Position numbers and translations under genes: made by a program
Part shown: positions 17,296 through 26,302 of the stretch, in pieces
Layout of the letters: each line of letters starts with the position of its first letter
Numbering within the stretch: the first letter of the stretch is position 1
Source of the DNA: CBFIHN01 sp965662575
Lineage (GTDB): Bacteria; Pseudomonadota; Gammaproteobacteria; Francisellales; CACEW01
NCBI GenBank assembly: GCA_965662575.1
Contig: CBFIHN010000009.1
Location: 1-48,853 of the forward strand
Length of the DNA stretch: 48,853 nucleotides
Direction of reading: 5' to 3'
Notes under the pieces: model-generated
The model's input: the letters and a program-made list of their open reading frames with translations, nothing else
Database searches by the model: none
Told to the model about the DNA's origin: nothing

Positions 17296-18312
17296 ATGAA
17301 AATTTGGTATGAAAAAGGTGCTTACATCAATAAAAAGGCAAGAGCTTACTGCCTGCGCACTCAACCAGAACAAGTTAAATCTATTGCCGTTATTCGGCAT
17401 GCCGCCCTGGGTGACATGATTGCTACCCGACCTTTTTTGGTTGAACTACGCCGATTTTTCCCGCATGCATCAATTACCTTAAGCTTAGTTAGCAACTACC
17501 AATATGGGGCACCAACTGAGCTGGTTGATCGAGTCCATATAACCCACGGCAGCGATCAACGTGGCCAATACAACCTCAAACAGACTATCGCTAATTTAAG
17601 GTCTCTTGGCACTCATGACATGATCATTGACTTAGCCGCAACACCGCGATCTTTTTATCTCATGAGACTCAATAAAGCACAGCTCAAAATGGGATTCCCT
17701 TACCGAGCGTTTCAGCGCAGACTATATTACGACATTGCTCTATTACGCTCTGATCTTAGTTCTGAGGCGGAAGTGATGCTGCATTTCTTAAATATTCTCG
17801 GTGCAAAAACAGCATATCCGCTGGACTATGGCTGGCAATTAGACAAAATAAGTGATCAAAATGATTGGCTATATTTTCCACATGCCTCACAAAAAAATAA
17901 GTGCTGGCCAGATGAATTATTTACCCAACTCATTGCTCAGCAAGCACAGCAATATCCGCAGGTTCAACACCGGATTATGTCAGGCTCTGGAGAACATGAG
18001 TCGGTTGATGCAATTTATCAATCACTGTCACACTTGAACAATGTTAGTATTGTCGAGTGCTTACCTTACCAGCAGCTAGTTAACCTAATCGCCCAAGCGC
18101 AGCTAATGATTTCTAATGATACCGGAATCCGTCATATTGCAATCGCCACTGACACACCAACGGTGGGTATTTTTTTTCATACTATTCCCTTTCGTTATTG
18201 GCCACGTGATGGCAAACATGAGGTTGTATTTAACCCCGATGGTCATGTACCTACTGTGGCTGAAGTCTCAAAGGCTTGCGCAGAATTGCAGCAAATGCGA
18301 CAATCGCATTGA
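17296..18312 (+). CDS. Glycosyltransferase family 9 (heptosyltransferase-like)
   Basis: The 338-aa protein resembles ADP-heptose:LPS heptosyltransferases. IAVIRHAALGDMIATRPFLVELRRFFP is the N-terminal GT9 signature with the catalytic Asp region. Near the C-terminus ISNDTGIRHIAIATDTPTVGIFF is the nucleotide-sugar-binding D(T/S)G..H motif. It probably adds a sugar to the LPS core on the cytoplasmic face of the inner membrane. No other LPS genes are adjacent, so donor and acceptor are unknown. It lies directly before the dot operon, separated by 160 bp. Confidence 0.85.
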   Translation: MKIWYEKGAYINKKARAYCLRTQPEQVKSIAVIRHAALGDMIATRPFLVELRRFFPHASITLSLVSNYQYGAPTELVDRVHITHGSDQRGQYNLKQTIANLRSLGTHDMIIDLAATPRSFYLMRLNKAQLKMGFPYRAFQRRLYYDIALLRSDLSSEAEVMLHFLNILGAKTAYPLDYGWQLDKISDQNDWLYFPHASQKNKCWPDELFTQLIAQQAQQYPQVQHRIMSGSGEHESVDAIYQSLSHLNNVSIVECLPYQQLVNLIAQAQLMISNDTGIRHIAIATDTPTVGIFFHTIPFRYWPRDGKHEVVFNPDGHVPTVAEVSKACAELQQMRQSH

Positions 18313-18360
18313 AACTTCTTTTGTTTCAACATAATATCATAAATATCATGAGCTAATGGT

Positions 18361-18376
18361 TTAATATTCTAATTAA
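18361..18376 (+). promoter_or_regulatory. Possible PmrA-like site before the dot operon
   Basis: Two TTAA boxes (18361-18364 and 18373-18376) lie about 100 bp before dotH. In Legionella and Coxiella PmrA controls dot/icm genes through tandem TTAA boxes, but the usual spacing there is 7 and here it is 8. A dyad CAGTTT-TTTGT-AAACTG follows around 18416-18432. The gap 18313-18472 also holds a TTGAAAC/GTTTCAA hairpin (18309-18329) after the GT9 gene. Regulation by PmrA is speculative. Confidence 0.25.
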
Positions 18377-18472
18377 GGTAACAGACCGGATCTTAGCTAT
18401 TACCTTCCAGCGTCAGTTTTTTGTAAACTGTCACTGTGCTGATGAGCAAATCATTCTTAAGGATAAGAGATT

Positions 18473-19351
18473 GTGACAAGGAAAATCATATTTAGCCATA
18501 TAGTGATCGCCTTTACGCTCTGTTGTTTAGGTACTCAGGCATCTGCCCTTCCGCCAGTCCGTGACGCCGCTTATAACGAGCTAACACAAAAATATTTCCC
18601 CATGTCACCCGATGAAATTCATCGTTTTAAAACGGATGCGGCACGACAACAAGAAGCCAACTCACTTCCCCCCGGCACACCACCTAAAGCGACATCCTCC
18701 GTGATTCCCGTCAGCCTCAAACCTGGTAGTCACATGCAAATCGTTAGAGTTGGCCAAGGATTGGTGTCGTCTTTAATTTTCACTGATCGAGCTGGACATA
18801 ATTGGCCAATTATTTCTTATACTGTCGGTGACCCCAAAGCATTTCATATCAACCCAGATGCTAGCAATAGCAACAGTCCCTTACTGAAGCAAGGCATATT
18901 GATGATTCAGGGGCAAAAGCTTTATGCACAAACGAATATCACCGTCATGTTATCAGGCCTGAACACCCCTGTCTCATTATTGCTATTTATTGGGCAAAAG
19001 ACGTGGGACTACCAAAGCTATATTCGTATCGGCAAAGACGGGCCAAACAGCAAACCGGGTTATAACGAATTGTCACAAGCTCCCAATTACTTGATGGACT
19101 TTGTTAATGGCACACCGCCCGAGAGCGCCACACAATTAAATATTACCGGGGGTAACTCAAACGATCAATTATGGTCATATAAAGATTTTTATATTCTACG
19201 CACTACGTCAACCTTAATGTCTCCCGCTTATCATGCCAAAGTTGATAGCCCAGGCTCACCGCCAACCCATGTCTACCAGCTCACTCCAGCACCGAGCATT
19301 ATGACCTCAAGTGATGGTCGAATCATGAACATTCAAGTGACAGAGCAATAA
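18473..19351 (+). CDS. dotH: Dot/Icm core protein DotH/IcmK (TraN-like)
   Basis: DotH is part of the outer-membrane core of type IVB secretion systems with DotC, DotD, DotG and DotF. A signal peptide is visible (residues 1-25). The conserved body includes PGTPPKATSS, VRVGQGLVSSLIFTD, GHNWPI, SGLNTPVSLLL, and NGTPPESATQLNITGG. The 292-aa length is shorter than Legionella DotH (about 360) because the Gln-rich low-complexity stretch after the signal peptide is absent. The start is a GTG with AAGGA 9 nt upstream. First gene of the six-gene dot operon. Confidence 0.93.
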   Translation: MTRKIIFSHIVIAFTLCCLGTQASALPPVRDAAYNELTQKYFPMSPDEIHRFKTDAARQQEANSLPPGTPPKATSSVIPVSLKPGSHMQIVRVGQGLVSSLIFTDRAGHNWPIISYTVGDPKAFHINPDASNSNSPLLKQGILMIQGQKLYAQTNITVMLSGLNTPVSLLLFIGQKTWDYQSYIRIGKDGPNSKPGYNELSQAPNYLMDFVNGTPPESATQLNITGGNSNDQLWSYKDFYILRTTSTLMSPAYHAKVDSPGSPPTHVYQLTPAPSIMTSSDGRIMNIQVTEQ

Positions 19352-19362
19352 GGTTGTCAGTA

Positions 19363-20673
19363 ATGATCAAAAAAGCAAAAGAATTTCTATCCTACCACCC
19401 TCGGCTCAGAGTCGCCTTATTTGTTTTTGGTTTGTTATTCATTTTTATTAGTTGTCTGAGTATTTTCTCTCACCACAATAGCCAAAAAAAGATGCCGCCA
19501 TCTGCTGTGGCCACACCGGACACACGGATAACTCATCAACGTGATTCTGCCAGCCACAACTACCAACAAGTTGCTAAACAACAGAAAACGCACAATGCCA
19601 ATTACTTTTCAACCAACTTTCATTTTGATACCCCACACAAAGAAGCAGTAAATCCTGTCACTTTCTATCAACAACATCACCTGGAGCCGATCAAGAAAAA
19701 ACCGCAACAACAGAATAATCAAGCGGCAGACCCCACTGTCAGAGTGGTAGATCAGTCCGCCACAAAAACGGCAGAGAAGCCCGTGCAGAAGCATAAAAAA
19801 CCACAATACACCAGTGATCAGCTGGCTAATATTCACCACCTCTCCGAAGCAATGAGCAAAGCCATTGAGGTTGATTCAAAATCCTGGGGGTTACCCTCCA
19901 TGGCCAGCGTCGTTTCAACTGGTGATGACAACGTTGATAATAATGGACAAGCAGCCACCTCCGGGAATGGTCATGCCATCATTAAATCAGGCACGATTTT
20001 ATTCGGCGTACTGCAAACAGCCTTGAATAGTGACCAAGCCGGCACGCCGGTATTAGCCAATATCGTCAGCGGTCAGTATAAAGGCGCCAAATTACTAGGG
20101 CAGTTTCAGCGAGAAGGAGACCGTTTAGTTGTACAATTTACACAAATGAATATACCTGGCCGTAGTAGTAGTGTCGCTATTAATGCCTATGCCATTGATT
20201 CCAGAACCGCACAAAATGCTTTAGCAACCGATGTTAACCATCACTATATTGCCCGTTATGCCAGTCTTTTCGCCTCTGGCTTCCTCCAAGGGTTTGGCAA
20301 TGCCTTTTCACAAGTCAACAACCCCTGTGATGGCAATGGAAATTGCTGGATTTTCACTAATAATCAAGCACGAAATGCGACCACAAAAAGTGCGGTTGCA
20401 CAAGGTTTAGGTCAGGTCGGGACGAATTGGGGGCAAGCTGTTGGCCAAGGATTTAACCGCCCTCCCACGGTCAAGCTGGCGCAAGGTTCTGGCCTAGGCA
20501 TTCTCTTTGTTAAAGATGTTATCCCTGGGCAAAAATTACTTGATCATAAGACATTGAATTTTAACAATCCTGACGGGAATCAAAACACCAACACACAAAC
20601 AACCCAACCAAGCATCGGTGGTTTAGCTGGATCAATTCATAATAATTTATCTCATCTTGCCCAGCAGCTATAA
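19363..20673 (+). CDS. dotG: Dot/Icm core protein DotG/IcmE, short form (VirB10/TraO-like)
   Basis: DotG spans the envelope and forms the central channel of the type IVB core. One N-terminal transmembrane segment lies at about residues 16-36. A Pro/Gln/His-rich linker follows, and the C-terminal half is the VirB10-like beta-barrel domain (IIKSGTILFGVLQTALNSD, GTPVLANIVSGQYKGAKLLGQF, YAIDSRTAQNALATDV). The 436-aa length contrasts with about 1,050 aa in Legionella: the long repeat region is missing, making it similar in size to IncI-plasmid TraO. The ATG at 19363 with AAGG 9 nt upstream is preferred over TTG at 19354. Starts 11 bp after dotH. Confidence 0.93.
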   Translation: MIKKAKEFLSYHPRLRVALFVFGLLFIFISCLSIFSHHNSQKKMPPSAVATPDTRITHQRDSASHNYQQVAKQQKTHNANYFSTNFHFDTPHKEAVNPVTFYQQHHLEPIKKKPQQQNNQAADPTVRVVDQSATKTAEKPVQKHKKPQYTSDQLANIHHLSEAMSKAIEVDSKSWGLPSMASVVSTGDDNVDNNGQAATSGNGHAIIKSGTILFGVLQTALNSDQAGTPVLANIVSGQYKGAKLLGQFQREGDRLVVQFTQMNIPGRSSSVAINAYAIDSRTAQNALATDVNHHYIARYASLFASGFLQGFGNAFSQVNNPCDGNGNCWIFTNNQARNATTKSAVAQGLGQVGTNWGQAVGQGFNRPPTVKLAQGSGLGILFVKDVIPGQKLLDHKTLNFNNPDGNQNTNTQTTQPSIGGLAGSIHNNLSHLAQQL

Positions 20674-20684
20674 GGATATTTAAC

Positions 20685-21566
20685 ATGCATGAAGAAGAAA
20701 ACTTTGACTTTACTAACGATAGCCCAACGACGACAACAGATAATTCCTCAGAGCCAATCACGGCAGCGCCAGAGGCACCTAAAAAACGTCATCGCATCAA
20801 AGTGAGTCAACTCGATTTTATACTGATTAAACAGCACCTAATTGATTTTATCCAGAAACAATGGCTCTATCTGCTAATTGGTGTTGTTGCCATCATCATT
20901 GGTTATTATATGATTTTTGAGGTGATTTTTGTTTCTCCTCAAATCAAAAAACCTGTACAAAAACCTTCGGTAATGCAACAGACACCAATGACCACAACCA
21001 ATCAGAATGCCAAACCCAAACTCGACTTCAAACCAACTCAACAACTATCTGCCAACAAAGAAAAAGCGAACCAAACACAGAGTAACGCATTGATGATTAG
21101 TCAGAAAAACATGAAAAAATTGCTGAACGGCTTCTCAAATGCTGTCAGTGGCCAAATACAAGCATTATCGACAAGCAATCATGATATGCTTACCAAACTG
21201 GAAAAATCGCTATCGCAGCAAAGCACGCATAATAACGCACTATTGGCTAAGACCCTCAGTCAAGTTGAGGATCAAGTAGAAAACATCAACCAAAAATTTA
21301 ATCAATATAATCGCAACCTTAAGCAACTCAGTTCAGTCTTAAGCAAAACACAAACGGAATTAAAATTGCTACTGGCAGAAAAAGCTGAACATCTAAAAAA
21401 ACTCACCTTACGTGCCATTATCCCCGGTCGTGCGTGGCTAGTTGATGATGAAGGGAAAACCATTAGTGTGACCAAAGGCAGTAAACTGAAAAATTACGGT
21501 GCTGTGACCAAAATTGATAATGGTGCAGCCAAAGTCTATATGAGCTCTGGCTATGTCTTTAGTTAG
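20685..21566 (+). CDS. dotF: Dot/Icm core-associated inner-membrane protein DotF/IcmG
   Basis: DotF is a bitopic inner-membrane protein associated with the type IVB core. An acidic cytoplasmic N-terminus of about 60 residues is followed by one transmembrane segment (WLYLLIGVVAIIIGYYMIF), a periplasmic coiled-coil-like stretch rich in Asn/Gln/Lys/Leu (residues about 145-240), and a conserved C-terminal domain with AIIPGRAWLVDDEGKTISV and MSSGYVFS. Length 293 aa is near Legionella's 269. AAGGA precedes the ATG by 9 nt. The 3' end overlaps dotO by 14 bp. Confidence 0.88.
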   Translation: MHEEENFDFTNDSPTTTTDNSSEPITAAPEAPKKRHRIKVSQLDFILIKQHLIDFIQKQWLYLLIGVVAIIIGYYMIFEVIFVSPQIKKPVQKPSVMQQTPMTTTNQNAKPKLDFKPTQQLSANKEKANQTQSNALMISQKNMKKLLNGFSNAVSGQIQALSTSNHDMLTKLEKSLSQQSTHNNALLAKTLSQVEDQVENINQKFNQYNRNLKQLSSVLSKTQTELKLLLAEKAEHLKKLTLRAIIPGRAWLVDDEGKTISVTKGSKLKNYGAVTKIDNGAAKVYMSSGYVFS

Positions 21567-24500
21567 TGGCATTTATCAAAATGTTGAAGACATTTTTGCC
21601 TGGTTAAGCAGCCTACTTAATCAAAATGCTCTATCCTATTGTGACTTAGAAACAGCGGATAGTAATCATTCCTTGGTCAGCAAGGATGGCTCACTAATTA
21701 GTGTTGTTTGTTTGCAGGGATATAAGCGATTTGTTGGTTCAAATGAATTTTCTTATCTTTGTGAACAACTTATTGAAATGCTACAACCAACACTATCTAG
21801 TCCTGGTCACCATATTCAATTCAGTTTTTCATTTGATGAAAGCCACATTGAGGAGAGCCTTGAAAAAGCTCTGATGCCGGCTAAACGTACGGCACAGCGT
21901 CTGCAACTCAATATTGATGATCTATTCCGTTCAAAAATAAACACCATGTCGAAATATTGCGCTGATGAAGACTGTTTTATTGTGCTATGGACGACTCCTG
22001 GTTGCCTTGAAAAAGCACACTTCAAACGTTTAATGAAAAAACACACACAATCTTTTTCTAAACAAAACTTACCACGGATGAGCCGCATGCAAAACTTATT
22101 TGCGACCATTCCTGAAATTCGCAATATCCATCAATCGTTTATCAGTACTGTATTAGAAGATCTTGACCATGCAGGTTTTTATGCCTCGCTACTCACAGCG
22201 CACCAAGCCGTCTATCAGGCAAGAAAATCAGTCGCCCCCACCGTGACTAGCAATAACTGGAGTCCGTTTTTACCCGGAGACAAGCTGCCCCTGCGTGAAG
22301 AAAAATATGCCAGTCGACAACCTGATATATCCGACCTGATGTGGCCACCACTTGAAGAACAAATTTTCCCACAAGAAGGCAAAAATATTGGCTTAAAATA
22401 TACTCAAATTGGTGATTTAATTTATGCCCCCCTCTTCATTGAACTCTTCCCCAAAGACATTAAGCCTTTTTATGAGCTATTTCGCCGACTGCTGCAAAGT
22501 GACATGCCCTGGAGAATTTCTTATGCGTTAAGTCCCAATGGCATTGCGCTAAGTAAAAGTAAGAACATGATTGCGCAATTTCTAACCTTTAGCTCACATC
22601 ACAACAAGCTCATTGCTGATGCAAACCGCTTACTCAAAGAACTACATGAACGCAGTGACAATCCAGTGATTAAACTATTTGTCTGCTTAAGTACTTGGGC
22701 CCCCAAAGATCAGATGTCCTTGCTACAAGAGCGGTCAACACGCCTAATTAAGGCGACACAAAACTGGGGGGGATGCGAACCCCGTGATATTTCTGGCGAC
22801 AGCTTTGCTACAACACTATGCAGTGCGGTGGCAATAACGAATAAAACCATTGGAACGTGTGCAGCGGCACCACTCTCTGAGGCCATTAAAATGCTTCCCT
22901 TTGTCCGCCCAGCCTCACCATGGCAGCAAGGTGCCCTAAGCTTCCGAACCCCAGATGGTAAATTATGGCCCTATCAGCCTGGATCAAACCAGCAAATATC
23001 TTGGATTGATTTAGTCTATGCACGATCTGGCTCAGGCAAATCGGTGCTCCTAAACACGATTAACCTGGGGCTCTGTTTATCACCGGGTCTAACGCAATTA
23101 CCGAGAATTTCGATTATTGATATTGGCCCATCAAGCAAGGGGTTTATTTCACTCATTCAAGAAGGACTACCGCAAGAGAAAAAACATTTAGCTCGCTACT
23201 ATCGCCTGAGCATGAATGAGAAAGACGCGATTAATCCTTTTGATACGCCACTGGGTTTACGCATGCCAACCAAACCTCAGCAAGCATTTATACTCAACTT
23301 TCTCAGCCTACTGCTGGTTGATGATATTAGCGAACGTCCACCTGAAGGCATGAGCAGCATGCTCGCGATGATCATTGAACAAACCTATCATCGATTTAGT
23401 GACCAGCAACAGCCCAAAGTTTATGTCGCTAACTCAGCCCCTTTGCTTGAGGAGAAACGTCAACAGCTCAAACTCTGTACAGACCAACCAGACAAACTGA
23501 CTTGGTGGCAACTAGCCGACGCTTTTTTTACCGCAGGTGCCTATCAATATGCCCTGATGGCACAACGCTATGCCATGCCAACACTAGTCGATACAATTTC
23601 AGCGGTACACCACCATAGTATTAAAGACTTGTTTGGCGAAGTGAAGACCACATCGGAAGAATCTTATGTTGACGCTTATAGTCGAATCATGTCCGGCGTC
23701 ATTCGTAATTATCCAACCTTAACTTGCATTAGCAAATTAGATTTAACGGATGCTCGCATTATTGCCTTAGATCTTGATGAAGTCGCAAAGTCTGGCAGTA
23801 TTGAAGCACAAAAACAAACCGCGATGATGTATATGTTAGCGCGACACGTGATGGTTAAAGATTATTTCCTCAATGGCAATGATATTGAAAAATTTCCGGC
23901 CATGTATCAAGACTTCCATCGTGCACGCAGTAAGGAAATTATGGAGGAACCTAAGCGCCTAGTCTTTGACGAATTTCATCGCACGGCTAACAGTCCTGCC
24001 GTGCGCGATCAAGTGGTACAAGATATGCGCGAAGGCCGAAAATGGAAAATTCATATTGCCCTATCCTCTCAGTCTTTAAAAGACTTTGATCCGTTGATGA
24101 TTGAATTTGCCACCTCCACCTTTATTCTTGATTCCGGGTCTTCAGTGGCAATTGAAGAGACCTGCAAGACCTTTGGCTTAACGGAGACAGAAAAAGCTGC
24201 GTTGAGCACCCGAGTGCACGGACCACGATCAACTGGCGCAACGTTTATTGCACAGTTTGTTACCACGCGCGGGTTGAATACACAACTATTGACGAGCACC
24301 ATTAGCCCTGTCGAACTGTGGGCATTTAGCACCACCAGTGAAGATGTCTTAATTCGTGATGCGTTATATGACCGTATCGGACCTATTGCCGCAAGAAAAT
24401 TATTATCTCTACGGTTTCCCTCCGGCACAGCCACTAAGTCAATTGAAACAGAATTAAAAATTGATAGTCATCGCACTGTCTCTGACATCTGTAATGAATT

Positions 24501-24597
24501 TATTGAAACGTTAACCGAACAATATCTCAAAGAAGAAAGACGTTTGCTCTTTGAACAACGACTTAATCAATTGGCAGAAGGAAACACCGATGGATAA
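21553..24597 (+). CDS. dotO: Dot/Icm ATPase DotO/IcmB (VirB4/TraU-like)
   Basis: DotO is the VirB4-family ATPase that, with DotB, powers the type IVB apparatus at the cytoplasmic face. The Walker A motif ARSGSGKSV is near residue 491 and the Walker B RLVFDEFHR near residue 802; SLKDFD and the Gln-rich SSQS sensor follow. The N-terminal 400 residues form the VirB4-type domain. Length 1014 aa matches Legionella (about 1010). Start overlaps dotF and stop overlaps dotM, so translation is coupled through this stretch. Confidence 0.95.
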   Translation: MSLVSGIYQNVEDIFAWLSSLLNQNALSYCDLETADSNHSLVSKDGSLISVVCLQGYKRFVGSNEFSYLCEQLIEMLQPTLSSPGHHIQFSFSFDESHIEESLEKALMPAKRTAQRLQLNIDDLFRSKINTMSKYCADEDCFIVLWTTPGCLEKAHFKRLMKKHTQSFSKQNLPRMSRMQNLFATIPEIRNIHQSFISTVLEDLDHAGFYASLLTAHQAVYQARKSVAPTVTSNNWSPFLPGDKLPLREEKYASRQPDISDLMWPPLEEQIFPQEGKNIGLKYTQIGDLIYAPLFIELFPKDIKPFYELFRRLLQSDMPWRISYALSPNGIALSKSKNMIAQFLTFSSHHNKLIADANRLLKELHERSDNPVIKLFVCLSTWAPKDQMSLLQERSTRLIKATQNWGGCEPRDISGDSFATTLCSAVAITNKTIGTCAAAPLSEAIKMLPFVRPASPWQQGALSFRTPDGKLWPYQPGSNQQISWIDLVYARSGSGKSVLLNTINLGLCLSPGLTQLPRISIIDIGPSSKGFISLIQEGLPQEKKHLARYYRLSMNEKDAINPFDTPLGLRMPTKPQQAFILNFLSLLLVDDISERPPEGMSSMLAMIIEQTYHRFSDQQQPKVYVANSAPLLEEKRQQLKLCTDQPDKLTWWQLADAFFTAGAYQYALMAQRYAMPTLVDTISAVHHHSIKDLFGEVKTTSEESYVDAYSRIMSGVIRNYPTLTCISKLDLTDARIIALDLDEVAKSGSIEAQKQTAMMYMLARHVMVKDYFLNGNDIEKFPAMYQDFHRARSKEIMEEPKRLVFDEFHRTANSPAVRDQVVQDMREGRKWKIHIALSSQSLKDFDPLMIEFATSTFILDSGSSVAIEETCKTFGLTETEKAALSTRVHGPRSTGATFIAQFVTTRGLNTQLLTSTISPVELWAFSTTSEDVLIRDALYDRIGPIAARKLLSLRFPSGTATKSIETELKIDSHRTVSDICNEFIETLTEQYLKEERRLLFEQRLNQLAEGNTDG

Positions 24598-25687
24598 CAA
24601 CCCCGGCGGTGGCAGCCAAAATGGTCACCATGGTGCCGAACTTGATGTTATTTATATTGCTTTGGGTATCGTGCTCAGCTGTATTGTTGTTTACTTTTTT
24701 TTCCGTACTGAGATTATTCACGGTATCTTCTTTATCAAACACTACGAGCTGAAATTGCTCGGCTTATTTTCCGACCAATATCAACCCTTGTTAACCTGGG
24801 CCAAACAAGCCTCTTTACGTCAGATCACTCTGTCAGACATTGAGTATCTTACCCTGGATGTCGGCAATGGCTTAAAATATGCCTTTGCATCTATTACCGG
24901 GCTATTAGCATTGTTGATTATATTTTTGCACCCAGAAAAACAATTTACTGGATCAGAGTCAACCAAAAGCTTAGCCGATAAAATGCGGACGGATTTCCCT
25001 GTCTTAAATGTTGTTCAAGGGCTCGATCTGATTAAACAACCACTTCATGAAGGCCCTTGGGCGATGGCACAGACACCAATTGAGTTTGGTCAATCACAGC
25101 ATATTTTATTTCGTGATAACGGAAAAATTGTTGTTGACCGTACGCGCGCAAAAGCTGTTTTTAGTCAGCAATTGGGGCGCCCTTGGCCAGGTGTTGATAA
25201 ACTACTGCCTTATGAACGTGGACTCTTCGCTGTGCTGGCCACCTATATAGCATATCAACGTGATACCGCCGAAGACGTATTGGAAAAAATTAGCCGACGC
25301 CTAACCTCGGGTGATGTCAATAATAAAAAGATTGATATCTCACTGACTGAACCCTTACTGGCACAATATGGACATCGCGAGAAAGTAGTCGAGATCACCC
25401 AGCAACATCATTATGTATCCACTATTTTTGTTTCGCTGCTCAACCAAGCACGCACTACCGGCATTGTTGCCAACGCCAGTTATCTATGGCTCAAACCAAT
25501 TGATCGGACATTATGGTATGTATTGAACAATGTTGGCCGCAAAGCTGTCTTTATTGAGGCCGCGGCTATCCACAGCCATTGGCTCGCAGAAAGCCACTTA
25601 CAAACAGCCATCACTGAACCCATGGTTGATGAAGTCATCTATGGCTTAGAAGAAGCAGTTAAATCAAGAATTATTAAATCGTTATAA
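24590..25687 (+). CDS. dotM: Dot/Icm coupling-complex protein DotM/IcmP (TrbA-like)
   Basis: DotM belongs to the type IV coupling complex with DotL and DotN and helps recruit effectors. Two N-terminal transmembrane segments are visible (VIYIALGIVLSCIVVYFFF and FASITGLLALLIIFLH) and a soluble C-terminal domain follows (WPGVDKLLPYERGLFAVLATYIA, FIEAAAIHSHWLAE). The 365-aa length is normal. The ATG at 24590 overlaps the dotO stop as ATGGATAA and has AGAAGGAA 7 nt before it, so it is preferred over an in-frame start at 24551. In Legionella dotM is next to dotL; here it lies between dotO and dotN. Confidence 0.92.
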   Translation: MDNNPGGGSQNGHHGAELDVIYIALGIVLSCIVVYFFFRTEIIHGIFFIKHYELKLLGLFSDQYQPLLTWAKQASLRQITLSDIEYLTLDVGNGLKYAFASITGLLALLIIFLHPEKQFTGSESTKSLADKMRTDFPVLNVVQGLDLIKQPLHEGPWAMAQTPIEFGQSQHILFRDNGKIVVDRTRAKAVFSQQLGRPWPGVDKLLPYERGLFAVLATYIAYQRDTAEDVLEKISRRLTSGDVNNKKIDISLTEPLLAQYGHREKVVEITQQHHYVSTIFVSLLNQARTTGIVANASYLWLKPIDRTLWYVLNNVGRKAVFIEAAAIHSHWLAESHLQTAITEPMVDEVIYGLEEAVKSRIIKSL

Positions 25688-25702
25688 CCAAAGCAGCTGA
25701 TT

Positions 25703-26302
25703 ATGAAACTAACACTACAAGCATATAGCAACAACTGGGAGCTTTTCAGCACTCGAAAAAAAAATCAAAGTTTTCTGACTGTGCGCAAAGAAATTTTACG
25801 CCGCGATCAGCTAAGGTGTCAGTTTTGCCAATTTAGCAGCGACACCTTAGAAATCATCAATATTGACAACAACTACGAGCATAATACAAAAGCCAATCTC
25901 ACCACAGCTTGTGAGCTTTGTGCTAAATGCACCTTACTGGATTACTATGCATTAGACTATGAAGGCAAAGATAAAATCATCTATCTACCTGAGTTATCAC
26001 AAGAGAAACTCAATTATTTATGCCGATTATTGTTTTGCCAAGATGATGCCAACAGTGAAATAGGTTACAACGCCAAAATGCTCTATGCCAAACTGCAAGA
26101 TCGTGCCGAGCAGCTGAATGAAAAAACACAAAGCAACCTCAGCCATCCTGCCATGTTTTGCCATTATCAACACAGCAAACAGAAAGATAACCAACTGATA
26201 TCCCGCCTACGTTGGCTTCCTGCAGCGGATAGCTATCAAGACTGCATTAAATCATGGCAAGCATCACTACCTCATTTGGAAAACCGCACGTCGATACAGT
26301 AA
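25703..26302 (+). CDS. dotN: Dot/Icm coupling-complex protein DotN/IcmJ
   Basis: DotN is a zinc-binding HNH-like adaptor that binds the DotL tail in the coupling complex. The 199-aa product has two Cys pairs, CQFC near residue 36 and CELC (with a third Cys, AKC) near residue 71, arranged as in IcmJ. DotN is not known from IncI conjugation systems, so its presence argues for an effector-secreting Dot/Icm system rather than plasmid transfer. It starts 15 bp after dotM and its last 36 bp overlap the convergent MFS gene. No dotL, dotA, dotB, dotC or dotD is in the window. Confidence 0.87.
   Translation: MKLTLQAYSNNWELFSTRKKNQSFLTVRKEILRRDQLRCQFCQFSSDTLEIINIDNNYEHNTKANLTTACELCAKCTLLDYYALDYEGKDKIIYLPELSQEKLNYLCRLLFCQDDANSEIGYNAKMLYAKLQDRAEQLNEKTQSNLSHPAMFCHYQHSKQKDNQLISRLRWLPAADSYQDCIKSWQASLPHLENRTSIQ

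Noticed and set aside
24069..24434. 121-aa open frame antisense to dotO
   Set aside because: Shadow of a conserved ATPase gene with no independent signals.
18473..26302. An IncI-type conjugation system rather than Dot/Icm
   Set aside because: DotN/IcmJ is present and there is no relaxase, pilus or oriT-like gene nearby; the short DotG and DotH alone are not enough for that reading.
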